NCBI GenBank assembly: GCA_012932865.1
Contig: SAXG01000093.1
Location: 62,001 to 126,000, forward strand
Reading direction: 5' to 3'
DNA: 64,000 bases
Source of the DNA: Amylostereum areolatum
Taxonomy: Eukaryota; Basidiomycota; Agaricomycetes; Russulales; Stereaceae
In this document: piece by piece, positions 21,001 to 31,377 of the stretch
Layout: each line of letters begins with the position of its first letter
How positions within the stretch are numbered: the first letter of the stretch is position 1
Translations under genes and position numbers: made by a program
The notes under the pieces: model-generated
Told to the model about the DNA's origin: nothing
Database searches by the model: none
Seen by the model: only the letters and a program-made list of their open reading frames with translations

Positions 21001-22074
21001 ATGATCCCATGGTCGCCGGTCGGGTAGTCGTTCAGAGGTTTTCTTGTCGAATACAGGGTGCAAAGTCGCGGTATGGAGGGGGAACCAAGTCTTCAAAGGT
21101 TTGCGGGCGTGCATTTTCCCTTGAGTGCTCTGCAAGCTCTTGCGCCTTGGTGAAGCCCGCTCGGATTGGTACTGCCTCCGGGTTGGGGCCGTCAACCTCA
21201 GGAAGAATCCCAGCACGACGCAGGCCATTGATCTCCCAGTCTCGGAAGACCCTGGGTCGTTCGTCGTCGTCTTCAGTGAAAAGGCGGGCAGGTAAAGGTG
21301 AGAGATGGAATGTGCGGATGCGAACTCCTTTGACCCTGCGCGCGGGGATGACATACGTAGGGATAGGGGCCCAGGAGACATACACCTGGTTCTGGGAACG
21401 GGTCGTCCGGGGCTAGAGGTACCTTAGGGGCCGCATCAGCTCGAACGTTTTGCTGTGATCGGGTCGACGATGGTGTTCGCGGCTTTGTTGCAAGGTTTGT
21501 CACGGTCGGTTCGGAGAGGGTGCAAGAGGGAGGGGCAGCGGAGCATGTCAACACGATCTTGCTGCCAGTCTATGGTGGGGTTATGCTCATCGAGCCAGTC
21601 TGTTCCAAGGATCATATCGTGATCACCGATGTCGGTGATGAAGAACTCAGCTTCTTCCTCATGGTATGCCTTCGAGTCTTGCGAGTATATCCGGATCCGT
21701 TGGGTCGTCGTATCACGCACCCAGCCCATGATGTTCTCGGTGCCGTCCACGTTACGCACGGGGAACGGGTTTTCTAGTTTTCTTGTAGTCAGCTTCTTGC
21801 GTTCAGCGAAGCTTCGGTTGATGATGATTCCTTCTGCACCGCTGTCAAGCAGTGCCTCTGCGTCGATTTGTCGGCCTGTCGCTCGTCCAATCATTTTGAC
21901 CTTGAGCGTTATCGAGGGTGTCTGCCTGTTCTTCGTGACAGTAGAGAGGTGCACACACGATGGATACGATTGCTCACATGAGGTCATAGATGATAGTACA
22001 GAGAAGCGATTGTAAGATGCCGATGATATAAGTCCTTTGCCTCCGCCAGACGACGCGACTGGGGGGCGTTTCAA
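17977..22074 (-). pseudogene. pol: Pol of Gypsy family 2, frameshifted
   Basis: Pieces in order on the minus strand: protease frame 22074-21436 (LLDSGAEGIIIN); a linker in another frame, about 21385-21060; RT frame to 20407 ([12 protein letters not shown]); RNase H and integrase frame 20429-18540 (VEVDASDFATGG, STDFIVELP, SDRGPQF, TERENQN); and a chromodomain frame 18465-17977 (YDVEDIIDSKP, YLVKWAGYPDSENTWLP). At least four frame changes separate them. Two of them (near 21057 and 20418) are explained by one extra base each. The chromodomain frame runs into the 3' LTR. This copy cannot make full-length Pol. Confidence 0.85.
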
Positions 22075-23096
22075 AAATCCTGCGACTCTAGGATATCCTT
22101 CAACAGTGCCACTGCCTGCTCCTTACCTTCCGCATCCAGATCCTTCAGCTGGCGAGTGATCGCCGCGATGGTTTTGGATGGGTCGGGAGCTGCTTTCGCA
22201 GTGGACGGAGCCGTGTTCGTCGGCAGGGGAGGGGCCTTGGACCCAGTCTCTACTGCGCCCACCCGTAGCGCGCTCGAGTCGCGGTTGGGGCAGTCGCGAG
22301 AGACGTGACCGGCTTGTCGACACATGAAGCACTTGCCTTCGCGCATCATCTTTGCGCGCTCGTCGTCCGTCAGCTTTGCAGGGCGGGTCGAGGTGTTGGT
22401 GAAGGCGCCGACTCGGCGCGACGAGGAGTCGTTGGTCGAACCGTTCGAGGTGAGCGCGACAGCCCCCTTGGACTGACTGCTCTTCCTCTCCGGGTTCTCT
22501 TCGAGCCACTGGTAGTTGATGCGGCGGGCGCGCTCCTTCCACTCCGCGAGCTTGGTGGGGAACGGGTACGACCGGGCCACCTGCTTGCCGAGGTCACGCT
22601 GAAGTCCCTTCTTGAAAAAGTGGATTAGCGCCTCGTCGTCGTATGCTGACATGGTTGCCAGCATCTCAAACTCGGTGATAAAGTCAGTGACGTCCCGGGT
22701 GGTCATTGCGAGCTCGTTGATCTTACGCTGAGCCTCTATCTTCGGATCGACGGGCACGAAGTCTTTGCCAAACCTCTCGAAGAGCTCTTTGTAGGAGTTA
22801 TAGTGGAGTGTTGGGGGCGTGGGGTCGAGGGTGTCGGCGTCTTCCTTCTCGTCTTCGTCGGCGAAGAGTTCCATGCGGCGATGCGTGGCCCAGGCTTTCG
22901 CCGTGTCGTCCTCCATCAGGCTGAGGAGGAGCATCATCTTGGCGTCATCTGTGGCATAAACATCTTTGTTAACGCGCAGGAACATGCGGAGCTCGAGGGA
23001 GAACCGGAGGGTGTCGCGTCTATCGCCTTTGAATGGCTTTGGCTTGGGGCCGATCTCCCGCTTGGAGACGGCAGGTTTGGATTCGGCGTCGGGCAT
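22071..23096 (-). CDS. gag: Gag of Gypsy family 2
   Basis: 341 codons from ATG 23096. The capsid-like region includes LRFSLELRMFLRVNKDVYA and ELAMTTRDVTDFITEFEML, and a zinc knuckle CFMCRQAGHVSRDC follows. The gag frame is open well upstream of this ATG (to about 23550) without another clear ATG and encodes plausible protein (GKWYAYRRNKNG, FLTPADFLVAKQV), so the natural product is probably longer. It overlaps the protease frame by 4 bp (ATGA-like overlap at 22071-22074), which would allow termination-reinitiation or slippage. Confidence 0.88.
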   Translation of the reverse strand: MPDAESKPAVSKREIGPKPKPFKGDRRDTLRFSLELRMFLRVNKDVYATDDAKMMLLLSLMEDDTAKAWATHRRMELFADEDEKEDADTLDPTPPTLHYNSYKELFERFGKDFVPVDPKIEAQRKINELAMTTRDVTDFITEFEMLATMSAYDDEALIHFFKKGLQRDLGKQVARSYPFPTKLAEWKERARRINYQWLEENPERKSSQSKGAVALTSNGSTNDSSSRRVGAFTNTSTRPAKLTDDERAKMMREGKCFMCRQAGHVSRDCPNRDSSALRVGAVETGSKAPPLPTNTAPSTAKAAPDPSKTIAAITRQLKDLDAEGKEQAVALLKDILESQDF

Positions 23097-23688
23097 CTTG
23101 TCGAAGGGGAGGGGGACGGTGAGGGATTGGGCGAGTTCTTGATCAAGGCGGCATAGGGTTTCTCGTCGGCGTTCTTCTGCTTCTTCAACTTCGTCCTCAA
23201 CTTGTTTTGCGACAAGGAAGTCGGCGGGGGTGAGGAATTGCTGGTTATGATGCCACGACCAGTGATCTTGGACGGGACTGAACGAAGTGGGCTGCCACTC
23301 AACTACTGATCGTCCTGGGGTTCCGTTCTTGTTCCGTCTATAGGCGTACCACTTCCCAGTTGTGTCGTTGTGGTTGATCCCTTCGGGGACTTCGATTACA
23401 GTACGTCGACGGGGTGGGGGCGAGTTGGTCGGAGGGGGGTTCAGGAAGCGCTGTAGAACGTCCGCAGCGGTGGCAAAATCCGATTCTTCAACGTAGGGTT
23501 GTTCGTCACGGTCGTCGAAGTACCAGTCTCGACGTTGCCGGTTTGGTTCAGTCGTGCAGCCAACGTACGGATTCCTTAGTCTGCTGCGAGGTGAGGATAT
23601 AGTATTCTTCGGGACAGTAGTCTCGAAAAACGCCTGGGGGGAGGTTCGGAGTGGGGGGACGAGGGGTTGTGGAGGACGTGATGATGGT

Positions 23689-24305
23689 CTAGAAGAAGTC
23701 CGCCGCGATGGGGCGACGGCCGAGGAGTTTCTTGGTGAGGTAGCCGGCTTTTACTGCCTGGCGGATCTTATGTTCGTGGTGGCGGCGATGAAGGGTCTTA
23801 CCCTTGATGGTGGGACGGAGGACTGGTGGTGGGGTGGATTCGGGGGTCCGGCGGTTAAACTGGGAGACGGAGGTGAAACTGGTTTGGAGGATCGGGTTGG
23901 GGGCGTCCTGGATGAGGTACGTGTGGTAGGTGGGGGCGTGGAGGGTGAATTCGAGGCGTTCGAGGTCTACGTTGATGCACGTGGTGATCCGGACGTATAG
24001 GGCAAGGACGACAGTACCGTGATCCTTGTGCCACCTCCACTCGAAGATGCGGAAGTTGAGGCCGTGCGCGGTCCAGGGATCTTTCTTGCAGAGGTTCTGT
24101 ACGGGGACGAGGCAGTTGACGGTGACGGTGTCGGACCAAGGGTAGGGGAGTGGTGCATCGTCGCGGGGGGTGATCGGCTTTCCGTTGAACGGGAGGAAAA
24201 CCGGTGCGTTCGGGAGGTCCGTGGTGGGAGTTTTTAACGTCGTGGAGACGGCAGAGGTAGATGGAGAGAGGGGTGCGAGGTAGGCGTAGGGGCAGACTGT
24301 CCAGG
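23689..24305 (-). CDS. Possible upstream ORF of Gypsy family 2
   Basis: From the inner edge of the 5' LTR the minus strand is open to TAG at 23689-23691. It encodes protein-like sequence (PYPWSDTVTVNCLVPVQNL, NFRIFEWRWHKDHGTVV, YVRITTCINVDLERLEF). There is no in-frame ATG, so a spliced or non-AUG start would be needed. As in family 1, the frame stays open for some 45 codons after the stop. Loose resemblance to the family-1 ORF0 (hydrophobic strand, T..L..P pattern) is only by eye. Confidence 0.45.
24294..24303 (-). other. Putative self-primer binding site of family 2
   Basis: On the minus strand, two bases (CC) after the 5' LTR comes TGGACAGTCT. The LTR contains its exact complement, AGACTGTCCA, at 24446-24437, which starts 34 nt after the first T of TATATAA (24480). 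Spacing and offset match family 1 exactly, with a different sequence. Confidence 0.75.
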
Positions 24306-24725
24306 TGTCAGAAACGCAGTTTATGAGACCGATGAACCGCCTAAGTCGCGACGATGGGAGGAGCGAGAAGAAAATAGATTCGAGAGTGCCGGGGTCTAGG
24401 GTAGTGCAACGTGCGCTACAGTACCGTATGACGAGATGGACAGTCTAGGGAAAAGGGAAGAGAAACACTGTCCTTATATACAAGTGGGTACGATGGTGCG
24501 ATGCGATGCAATAGTGGTGCGAGCGGGGGGAACAATAAGAAAGGAGTCATGGGGCGGAGGACAAAGGTCCGGAGCAATGATGTCATAGATAAGGATGCGG
24601 AACCCCGCTCGGAAGTCCGGGCAATGACGTCGTTGAAGCATGTGATGCAAGGGAAAGTCATGTGCCGTGACGCGTCGCGTGTACGAGGTCTGCAAACGAA
24701 GAGAGAAATGGAGCGATCCGTGACA
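24306..24725 (-). repeat. 5' LTR of Gypsy family 2
   Basis: 420 bp. On the minus strand TATATAAGGA starts at 24480 and the predicted transcript start AGACTGTCCA is at 24446. No difference from the left LTR was seen. Confidence 0.95.
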
Positions 24726-27700
24726 ACAAAGTCGGAGGGAAGGCTTCCGTGTCGAAAGAGAACGTAAACCCCTCGGCCAAAAAAGCGAGGGTAAACAATA
24801 CGATTGTGGGTTCAATTTGCCTGGTGTCTGTGCATCGCTTTGCTGAAGTTTGTAGTCGCCGTCAGAGCGCATGGCGCAGTTCTTCACGGAATATGCACCT
24901 GCCGCCCACGAAGAACTGCTGAACACAGAGGCGCCTCCTCGCTCGGCGGCCTGCGCGTCCTGTGAACGGGAGGCAGGCGTGGCCGAGCTCTTCCGGTGCG
25001 AGGAGTGCTTCTTCGCGGATGTGGTATGTCAAACGTGCATTGTGTCTTCGCACAAGACCCTCCCACTTCACCATATTCAACGCTGGGCCGACGGGAAAGG
25101 ATGCTGGTTGAGGACGACCTTGGGGGACTTCGGCATGGTAATCTACACACAACATCGCCAGAGTCGCTGCCCGCGGATGCTGCGGGAGCCGCGGCGCACG
25201 GTGGTCGGGACTGAAGATGGTTTCCAGGTGGCATATGTTGGGTATTGTGCCTGCCCTAGCGAGGGAGGAAAGCCACCGACCGCAGAGTCTATGCAGCTGA
25301 TCTCCATCGGCCTGTTCCCAGCGTCTTGGGTTCAGCCCGGGACGGCCTTTACCATCCAAATGCTTGACAAGTTTTTGCTCATATCGTGCCATGCGCAAGT
25401 CAACGGGGAGGAGTGGGTGAAATATTTGGAGAGGTTGACCGACGGTGTGCTGTTCAACGAGGTCGTGGTACGTCTGTCTCGGATCCTCTGGGAAGGGTGG
25501 CGATGGCTGACATGCCACGAACGCCAGGATCGCTACAGAGAATTTCTGACGTCCAACCATGAGCACAGTTATCTGACACTCGTGCGTCGGCACGGCGCAA
25601 AGGCCGGGGAACGACTTCAAGCAGGTGCACTGGTGGTGCTGTGTCCCTCCTGTCCTCAACCCGGCATCAACATGGACCCCAAGATCAGACGAGAGGCACA
25701 CTTGAGGTGCAGAGTGACCGCCGTCCATCCTTTTCCTCTCTGACGGATTGTAGGTATCTGGACGCATTGTTCCACGCCATCGACGGGAACTTCCAACTCA
25801 CCCAGAAGATTAAACCACTGGATCGGAACGACATACCATTGACAACTGGGGCTGGGTATTTCGCGGACGAGGAAGACTTCCAGAAATACCAAGAGATGCT
25901 GGGTCCCCTGGAGCCGGAGGTGAGCGCGCCGTGGGGAATTATTCGATGGACGACAGAATGCTTAATTACCTGCGACGCAGCCGTCGACTTGCCACCGATT
26001 CGGGGCGATGGGATACGGTGGATACTGGGGTAATATCTCTGGAACGATGGGGTTGTCTTGTGCGAGACACATGTTCGTTCTTCCCGGCGGCGGAGTGGAT
26101 CTGCAGAAAGGAGAGAGGTGAGCTGGGCGTTTTGGAGTGTTCGGGAACGAGCGTTGATGGAAGAGCAGGTTTGTGAATGTAGACTTCTCCCTGGCTTCTG
26201 GACTGCAGCGGTGGATGGAGCTAGACATGCACGTGCGGGGATACGACATCAACTGTCAGCACTGCATAAACTTCGAGAGTCGGTTGGAGGTGTTCAAGGA
26301 ACAAGCTCGGGACTTCAAATCTCTCCCGTTGTTGGATTTTCCCTTCACGATCCTGGGAGTGGGCAAGTTTCACCTACCCGCGCACATCGCGCTCTGCCGG
26401 TACTTGTTCTCTTTTAACTTTCTGCCCGGCTCGGGGCGAACGGATGGCGAAGCTCAAGAACGAATATGGTCGACGCTGAGCGCCCTTGCCGCAAGCACGC
26501 GGGAGATGACTTCTGGGCACAGGCACGATCGTATCAACGACCACCATGGGGACATGAACTACCGGCGGACGGTGGGGATAGTTAAGCAGGGTTTGCTCAT
26601 AGTCGAGGGCGGCAGCTAACAAAGCACGCAGCTACACTGACGGTGAGAAAACACACCGAGGCCGTGGAACAGATCGACATCGTGCGAGAGGTGGTGGACG
26701 ACGTGGAGAAGAGCGTCCCTGCCGACACCCTGGCAGAGTGGAAGGCGGAAGAGGCGGATTGGATGCGAAAGGTGGTGGACGTGAAGAATCACAAGACTTT
26801 GAAGAATCCCTACGAGGCTGAGAAAAAGGAGAAGTCGAGTAAGCATCATACTCGCTCATAACGCCACGCTATGAACTGACGAGCACAGCTTTTACTCAGA
26901 AGGATGCTCTTGCCATGATCACGGACGCCGCCTCTGTGCAGAGCATGCACAACATGGTTGGTCTGGTGGGGACGATCGCGGAAGGTATCGCCTTGGAGGA
27001 AAGCAGGTATGCGAAACGTTTTTATACGGTGACGATGTCTGGGCTGAGAATGATGGCAGAGTGCGTACACTTAAGCTGTTGGAGGAAGATCCAGAAGCCA
27101 CACTGAAGGCGACGAAGGAGGCAAGGGTGGGTTGGCTGGAGAGGTTTGAAACTTGGCGGGTCATGCAGGAGGCTTACTTAGATAAAGTGAAGGCCACCGG
27201 CGAGGATGGGACGACGACGACGTCGGGGGGAGAGTACGTTGAAGACGTTGAAGACGAGAAAACGGAAGACGTCGCTTTGACGGTGAAGACTGGCTCAAAA
27301 CGGAAGCGGACGACGGCGGACGTAGGCACAGGACGTCGTGTGCGGAGATCCAAGTGGGAAGAGATCGCTGCTGCCAGCGTTGATCTGCCATCGCGGTGGG
27401 GGAGGACGATCCTTTCCGCGCCGGAGACTGCAGAGGCGGCCACGCTGGAACTAAAGTTGCGGGAAGGGTATGCGGATGCGGCGCTGGACGAGCTTCGAGC
27501 CCAGCTGATTACCAGCTACGCGATGCGGCGGGGCGCGTGGGGTCTGTCGGGCACCGTAGCAAATACACGGGAGCAGCACAAACAGAACCGGAAGAGGACA
27601 GCAGTGACCGACGCGGCAAACGCGTATCGTCGGGCTAGGCGGGCGATGTTGGCGCTGGGTATGGCGGCAAATGATGAAACATATCGCGCTCTGGCGGCGA

Positions 27701-28222
27701 AAGACGTGACCGTGTTCGCAGTGGCGTCGGATGCTGAGACTTTGGGCCAAGGTAAAAAGACACCATCCTGGGTATGGAGCAACTTCTCTTTTGTGGAGAA
27801 GCAAGGCGATGGAAAGCTGCGCGAGTACTGCGGGAAAAGTAAGTGCGTCACCACGAATGCGCATGGGCCTCACTTACGTGACTTTAGTGCTCAAAGTACA
27901 TTGGTTCCGCACCCACGCACTCTTGATGAGATGGGAGGAAGAGAAGAATCTGTTGGAGGAGGAGATGCGGCGCATTGCGAGATTTTTTCTGGCCAAACGG
28001 GAGGAGTGGGAGGTGCGCGCGACAGAGCTGAGAGGGGCAGGGAAGGGTGGGGCGGGTGCTTACGCAGCAAAGTAGGTCTTTCACAGGTGCCTCAGGCATT
28101 GGGGACTGACATGATGTGTCAGACAAGCCCATGGGTACGACCGGCTGTTGGTTAGGAGTTTGGAGAAGTTCAAGGGGAAGGTGGAGACGGTACATTGGTC
28201 TGACCACGACGCACTTCCATGA

Positions 28223-29006
28223 TTTGTTGAATTCCGATATGATGTATGAATTCAAAGATCCCGGGGCTATCTTCGTCCTCGTGTAGGCTCGTGAGGCTAG
28301 GGGGCAAAGACGGCTACTGGACAGGAGTGCGGGTCTTTTCAAGACAAGGATTAACATGGATCGGATCTGACGATGCACGAACGGGGGCTGTCTCGCATCT
28401 AAACACCCGTAGCGGGAACATATTTTTTTGCCCGAGTCATGCATGCAATGCATGGACGAGACATGTGAATGGCGAGTGATATAACCCTGCACTTCGAGAT
28501 TCACGACGTATCTGATTTCTGTTTCCCTTTTTTAGCGCCAGGAGGAGCGTCTTCGACTTAGACATGAGAAGCGAGCGTTGCGCTCAACAACCTTTCGGCG
28601 ACAAGTCACGTTTAGTCTCGGGTTTCATGTTGAATTGCCCTGCGACTTATGCCCTTTAATCTGTATTTTAGCTTGCTGTGAATTGCCCTTCACGCGCAGG
28701 TCGTTGGTCTCGGGACGGACGGACGGGTTTGCGTGTGCAAGGGCGGGATTTGAACACTTCACGCTGTGGCACTCGAGTTCGTTCTCACTTTGTCGTTTGT
28801 CCTGGATTGGTCGTTCGTTCTCGCACTGTTGCTTCTTCAGTTTTTTTCTTCTGCTCTCTTCCCTCTTGACTCTTACCCTCTCACTCACTCCTGCCCTCAC
28901 TCCTGCCCTCACTCCTGCCTCTGTTGCACTCCACTTCCAACACCAAAATCAGAAGGTAAGCCTTGTAAGGCAATCAGAAAGCATGAGGACTAACTTTGGT
29001 TTTCAG
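28223..29006. other. KDZ 3' flank and 5' region of the next gene
   Basis: No ORF with support. A palindromic GTCTTTTCAAGAC lies near 28337. CTCACTCCTGCC is repeated three times in tandem (28884-28919). A probable 5'-UTR intron (GTAAGCCTTG..TTTTCAG) ends at 29006, directly before the next start codon. Confidence 0.5.
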
Positions 29007-29430
29007 ATGTATCTTGGCATCACAAAACACTTCAAGAACGTCGTGCGGCCGGCGATGGAAAAGGTGAGACGCACCGTTGGTGGGTCGCGAGAAAACACTG
29101 ACTGTTCGTCGCTTTTAGCAGGGCGTCGTCGGGAAAATGCGTCGAGACTTCCTCGACGGCACGACCGGCCGCGTTTTCTGGCCGACCAACGACCGCGACA
29201 CGAGGAGCGCCGGTCTGTTCCTCAAGTGGGGCACTTTATTCAAGAGCGGCGGCGTTTCCTACCGCTACGTCGTCGTGCAAGCCAGCGGCAACGCCAAACT
29301 CAAGCAGGTTCGCGACCTCAGCAAACTCGGTCCCCTTAGGAGCATCAAAATCGCCGAGGGGGATCTTGACAAAACCGCCGGCAACGCGGCGCTCGACACG
29401 GTGCAAGACTCCGTGTGCGGAGACGAGTAG
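29007..29430 (+). CDS. Hypothetical protein, 122 aa, two exons
   Basis: Exons 29007-29063 and 29119-29430 (TAG 29428-29430) give 123 codons. The intron is GTGAGA..TTTTAG. ATG 29007 was chosen because it follows a likely 5'-UTR splice acceptor directly and no in-frame ATG precedes it. Starts MYLGITKHFKNVVRPAMEK and contains a compact FLDGTTGRVFWPTNDRD and SYRYVVVQASGNAKLKQV stretch. No signal peptide or membrane segment. Family not recognised; it looks like an ordinary host gene. Confidence 0.65.
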
Positions 29431-29565
29431 GCCGTGGGTGGGGGGGAAAGGAGTGGTTATGGTCGAGACACGGGGAGGTTAAGGTGGATGTGTATGTATC
29501 TAGGTTTCTCAATCACCACTCTGTTTTCGTATCCCGCTGCCGCCGTCCCCCACTCGCACGCTCGC

Positions 29566-29872
29566 CACACTATTGGGACGCTTTCGCGTTCGCCGCCGCC
29601 GCCACCGCCGAGCAACGCGCGCGCGCACGCTCGCGAACCCCCCTCCCCCCTCCTCCCGCCACGCTATTCGGATGTGTTCGCGTTTGCCGCCGCCGCCACA
29701 GCCGAGCAACGCGCGCGCGCACGCTCGTGAACCCCCCTCCCCCCTCCTCCCGCCACGCTTTTCGGACGCATTCGCGTTTGCCGCCGCCACCACCACCGAG
29801 CAACGCGCACGCGCATGCTCGCGAACCCCCCTCCCCCCTCCTCCCACCACGCTATTCGGACGCGTTCAACCC
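29566..29872. repeat. 94-bp GC-rich minisatellite, 3.3 copies
   Basis: Units start at 29566, 29660, 29754 and 29848 (partial), exactly 94 bp apart. Each has CACGCTATTCGGACGC at the start, a GCCGCCGCC run, a GCAACGCGCGCGCGCACGCT block and a long C/T-rich tract. 94 is not a multiple of three, so the ORFs reported through it on both strands are not expected to be genes. Confidence 0.9.
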
Positions 29873-29982
29873 GGCTGAACGCGGCCGACGGTGGCACGAC
29901 GTGCAAAGCACGCGTGTAAGACGTCGGTCGCGTGGCGAGCGAGGTTGACGCTGATGCGTCCAGGCGTTGGATGCGTCCCGAA

Positions 29983-30191
29983 AGATGGATCTGGCCGCGG
30001 GGGAGACAGATGGATCTGTCGCCCCCGGCCAGATGGATCTGTCAGGGAGGGCGCGACAGATGGCTCTGGCCGGGGGGAGACAGACAGATCTGTCGCCCCC
30101 GGCCAGATGGGACCGTGTCACGGCCGCCCTGTGGGGTTAGTTGGGACAGATGCATCTGACCCCCGACTATTAGTCGGGTCAGATGCATCTG
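29983..30191. repeat. 75-bp direct repeat and long hairpin
   Basis: GATGGATCTGGCCG at 29983 and GATGGCTCTGGCCG at 30058 begin two 75-bp units, each with CTGTCGCCCCCGGCCAGATGG and CAGAT..ATCTG palindromes. At 30147-30191 CAGATGCATCTGACCC is followed by its complement after a CGACTATTAGTCG core, giving a stem of about 21 bp with a 2-nt bulge. No coding potential. Confidence 0.7.
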
Positions 30192-30339
30192 GCGAACTGA
30201 ACCGCTACACAGTCCATGACAATACAAATTAACGGCATAGAAATGATAACGCAAGAGTCTTCAAGAGACCACATGTGTACTTGGGGAGATGGTCCACGCA
30301 CGAAGAAGGCATTGGACGTGTTCGGCAAGGTCTGAAATC

Positions 30340-31377
30340 CTACCCCAAAGTAGCATCCCCTCCTATAGCGGTGATCGCATCCATAGTGCTCAAGGCTTCG
30401 TCCAAGGCGAGTTTAGGCATCAACAGCTTAAGGCATGGTGTCAGTACATGGTATTCCGGTTCGAACGCAATCTTACCTTGACAAGCTCGTACGCGCGTTT
30501 AGCTTGGTTGACGTAGGCGCGGCTGAATGGAATTTTCTCCAAGTTGGATAGCTGAGAGCCTTCAGTCTGTGCCCAAGATTCCTTGGTCCTAATGATATCA
30601 ATCAGCAGCTGAAATGACAAAAATTCGGACGGACAACGAACGCTTTGAACACGCTTGCCAAGAGCCCCTTCTCGTGGGTCGACCATCCACTTTGACGAGC
30701 ATACATCGTAACAGCTTCCTGCAGATATTTGTCACCTTGGTTGACGTAATGAATGGGAGAGAGAGCTTGAAAGATAGTAATGTAGGGGGTGACGCGCAGG
30801 AGGCGGGCGATATTGCTCAGAGTGCTTGCACGCATCTCCATTTCCGTGTCCAAGGCATCTGTCACAATAAACCCTGTAAGTGGCTGACTCCTCGGGCCTC
30901 AATACACGGCGTATTAGGTACCTTCATTGTTGTTGCTCGACATATTCTCTATGACGTTCAAGGCGCCGCCTACAGAAAGGACGTTCGCAAGACGCTACAG
31001 AAGAACAGTGTCATGAATGGGGCAGCCCGGCTGAGAACTGTGAGCAAGCTTACATGGACTTTCGCGTATCCCGCCTGACTCGTGCTCATATAGATGAAAA
31101 TATCGACAAGCCTGGATCCAAATTGGGCTAATCCCTCCTGTTTCAAGGCCCGATTGCGCGCAAGGCGAACTCTAGGGGGACCACCAGTTATGATAGTCCA
31201 ATACTCGAACAGATAGACCGTAGCAATATACTCCTTGAAGATAGCAGCGAGCTGGGTCTTCTCCTCGGTAGACCACTTGTCGACGCGACTCAAGTACAAA
31301 GTGATAGCCTCGCGAAGTAAATCGTCACCTTGGGCCATGGTGTGCGGCGCCGAGAGCAGCTGGCTGGAGCCTGGCAT
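30340..31377 (-). CDS. Hypothetical protein with a duplicated domain
   Basis: Starts ATG 31377 (MPGSSQLLSAPHTM) and ends TAG 30340-30342. The first domain copy has QGDDLLREAITLYLSRVDKWSTEEK, with its tail split by introns. A linker exon (RLANVLSVGGALNVIENM) follows. The second copy has QGDKYLQEAVTMYARQSGWSTHEK, then RAYVNQAKRAYELVK and a final exon ending AIGGDATLG. Introns include GTATAT..CCTAG, GTACCT..TTACAG and GTAAGA..TTAAG. The junction near 30625 is unresolved. Related single copies occur at 33024-34667 and, more distantly, at 37500-38362. Function unknown; the repeats are mainly helical. Confidence 0.55.

Larger units (their letters stand above)
17625..24725 (-). mobile_element. Ty3/Gypsy chromovirus, family 2, full length
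   Basis: A 7101-bp element on the minus strand with 420-bp LTRs that look identical, flanked by ACAAA (17620-17624 and 24726-24730). Gag, protease, RT, RNase H, integrase and chromodomain are present in order. Its sequence is unlike family 1 at the nucleotide level. Identical LTRs mean a very recent insertion, yet pol has several frameshifts, so this copy was probably copied by enzymes made elsewhere. It splits the KDZ transposase gene. Confidence 0.95.
17289..28222 (+). pseudogene. KDZ transposase gene (CxC2 type), split by a Gypsy element
   Basis: Coding blocks: 17289-17624, then (after the element and one TSD) 24731-24790, 24856-25706, 25754-25919, 25981-26117, 26169-26590, 26632-26838, 26889-27006, 27060-27838, 27888-28071 and 28123-28222. 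They total 3360 nt, 1119 aa, with every phase consistent. The N-terminus has repeats TPVK..SRLGAM/TPVK..SRLGGM. A CxC2-like cluster (CASCERE, CEECFFADVVCQTC) follows, then KDZ-typical STCHRFGAMG, CARHMFVLPGGGVDLQKGE, YDINCQH and TDGEAQERIW. KDZ (Kyakuja-Dileera-Zisupton) proteins are DNA transposases of fungi and some animals. Apart from the insertion at codon 112, no lesion is seen. The 3' portion keeps a long ORF of its own from 24871, so a truncated protein is possible. Confidence 0.9.

Noticed and set aside
22803..23156. Plus-strand ORF opposite family-2 gag
   Set aside because: Antisense shadow of the zinc-knuckle Gag; no motifs of its own.
24871..25743. Independent gene starting at ATG 24871
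   Set aside because: The frame joins upstream exons across the Gypsy element with correct phases (AGG|TCG at the splice), so this ATG is internal to the KDZ gene. It could at most serve after truncation.
29415..29948. Long ORFs on both strands through the 94-bp minisatellite
   Set aside because: Low-complexity Arg/Pro/Ala reading of a non-triplet repeat; frames change from unit to unit.
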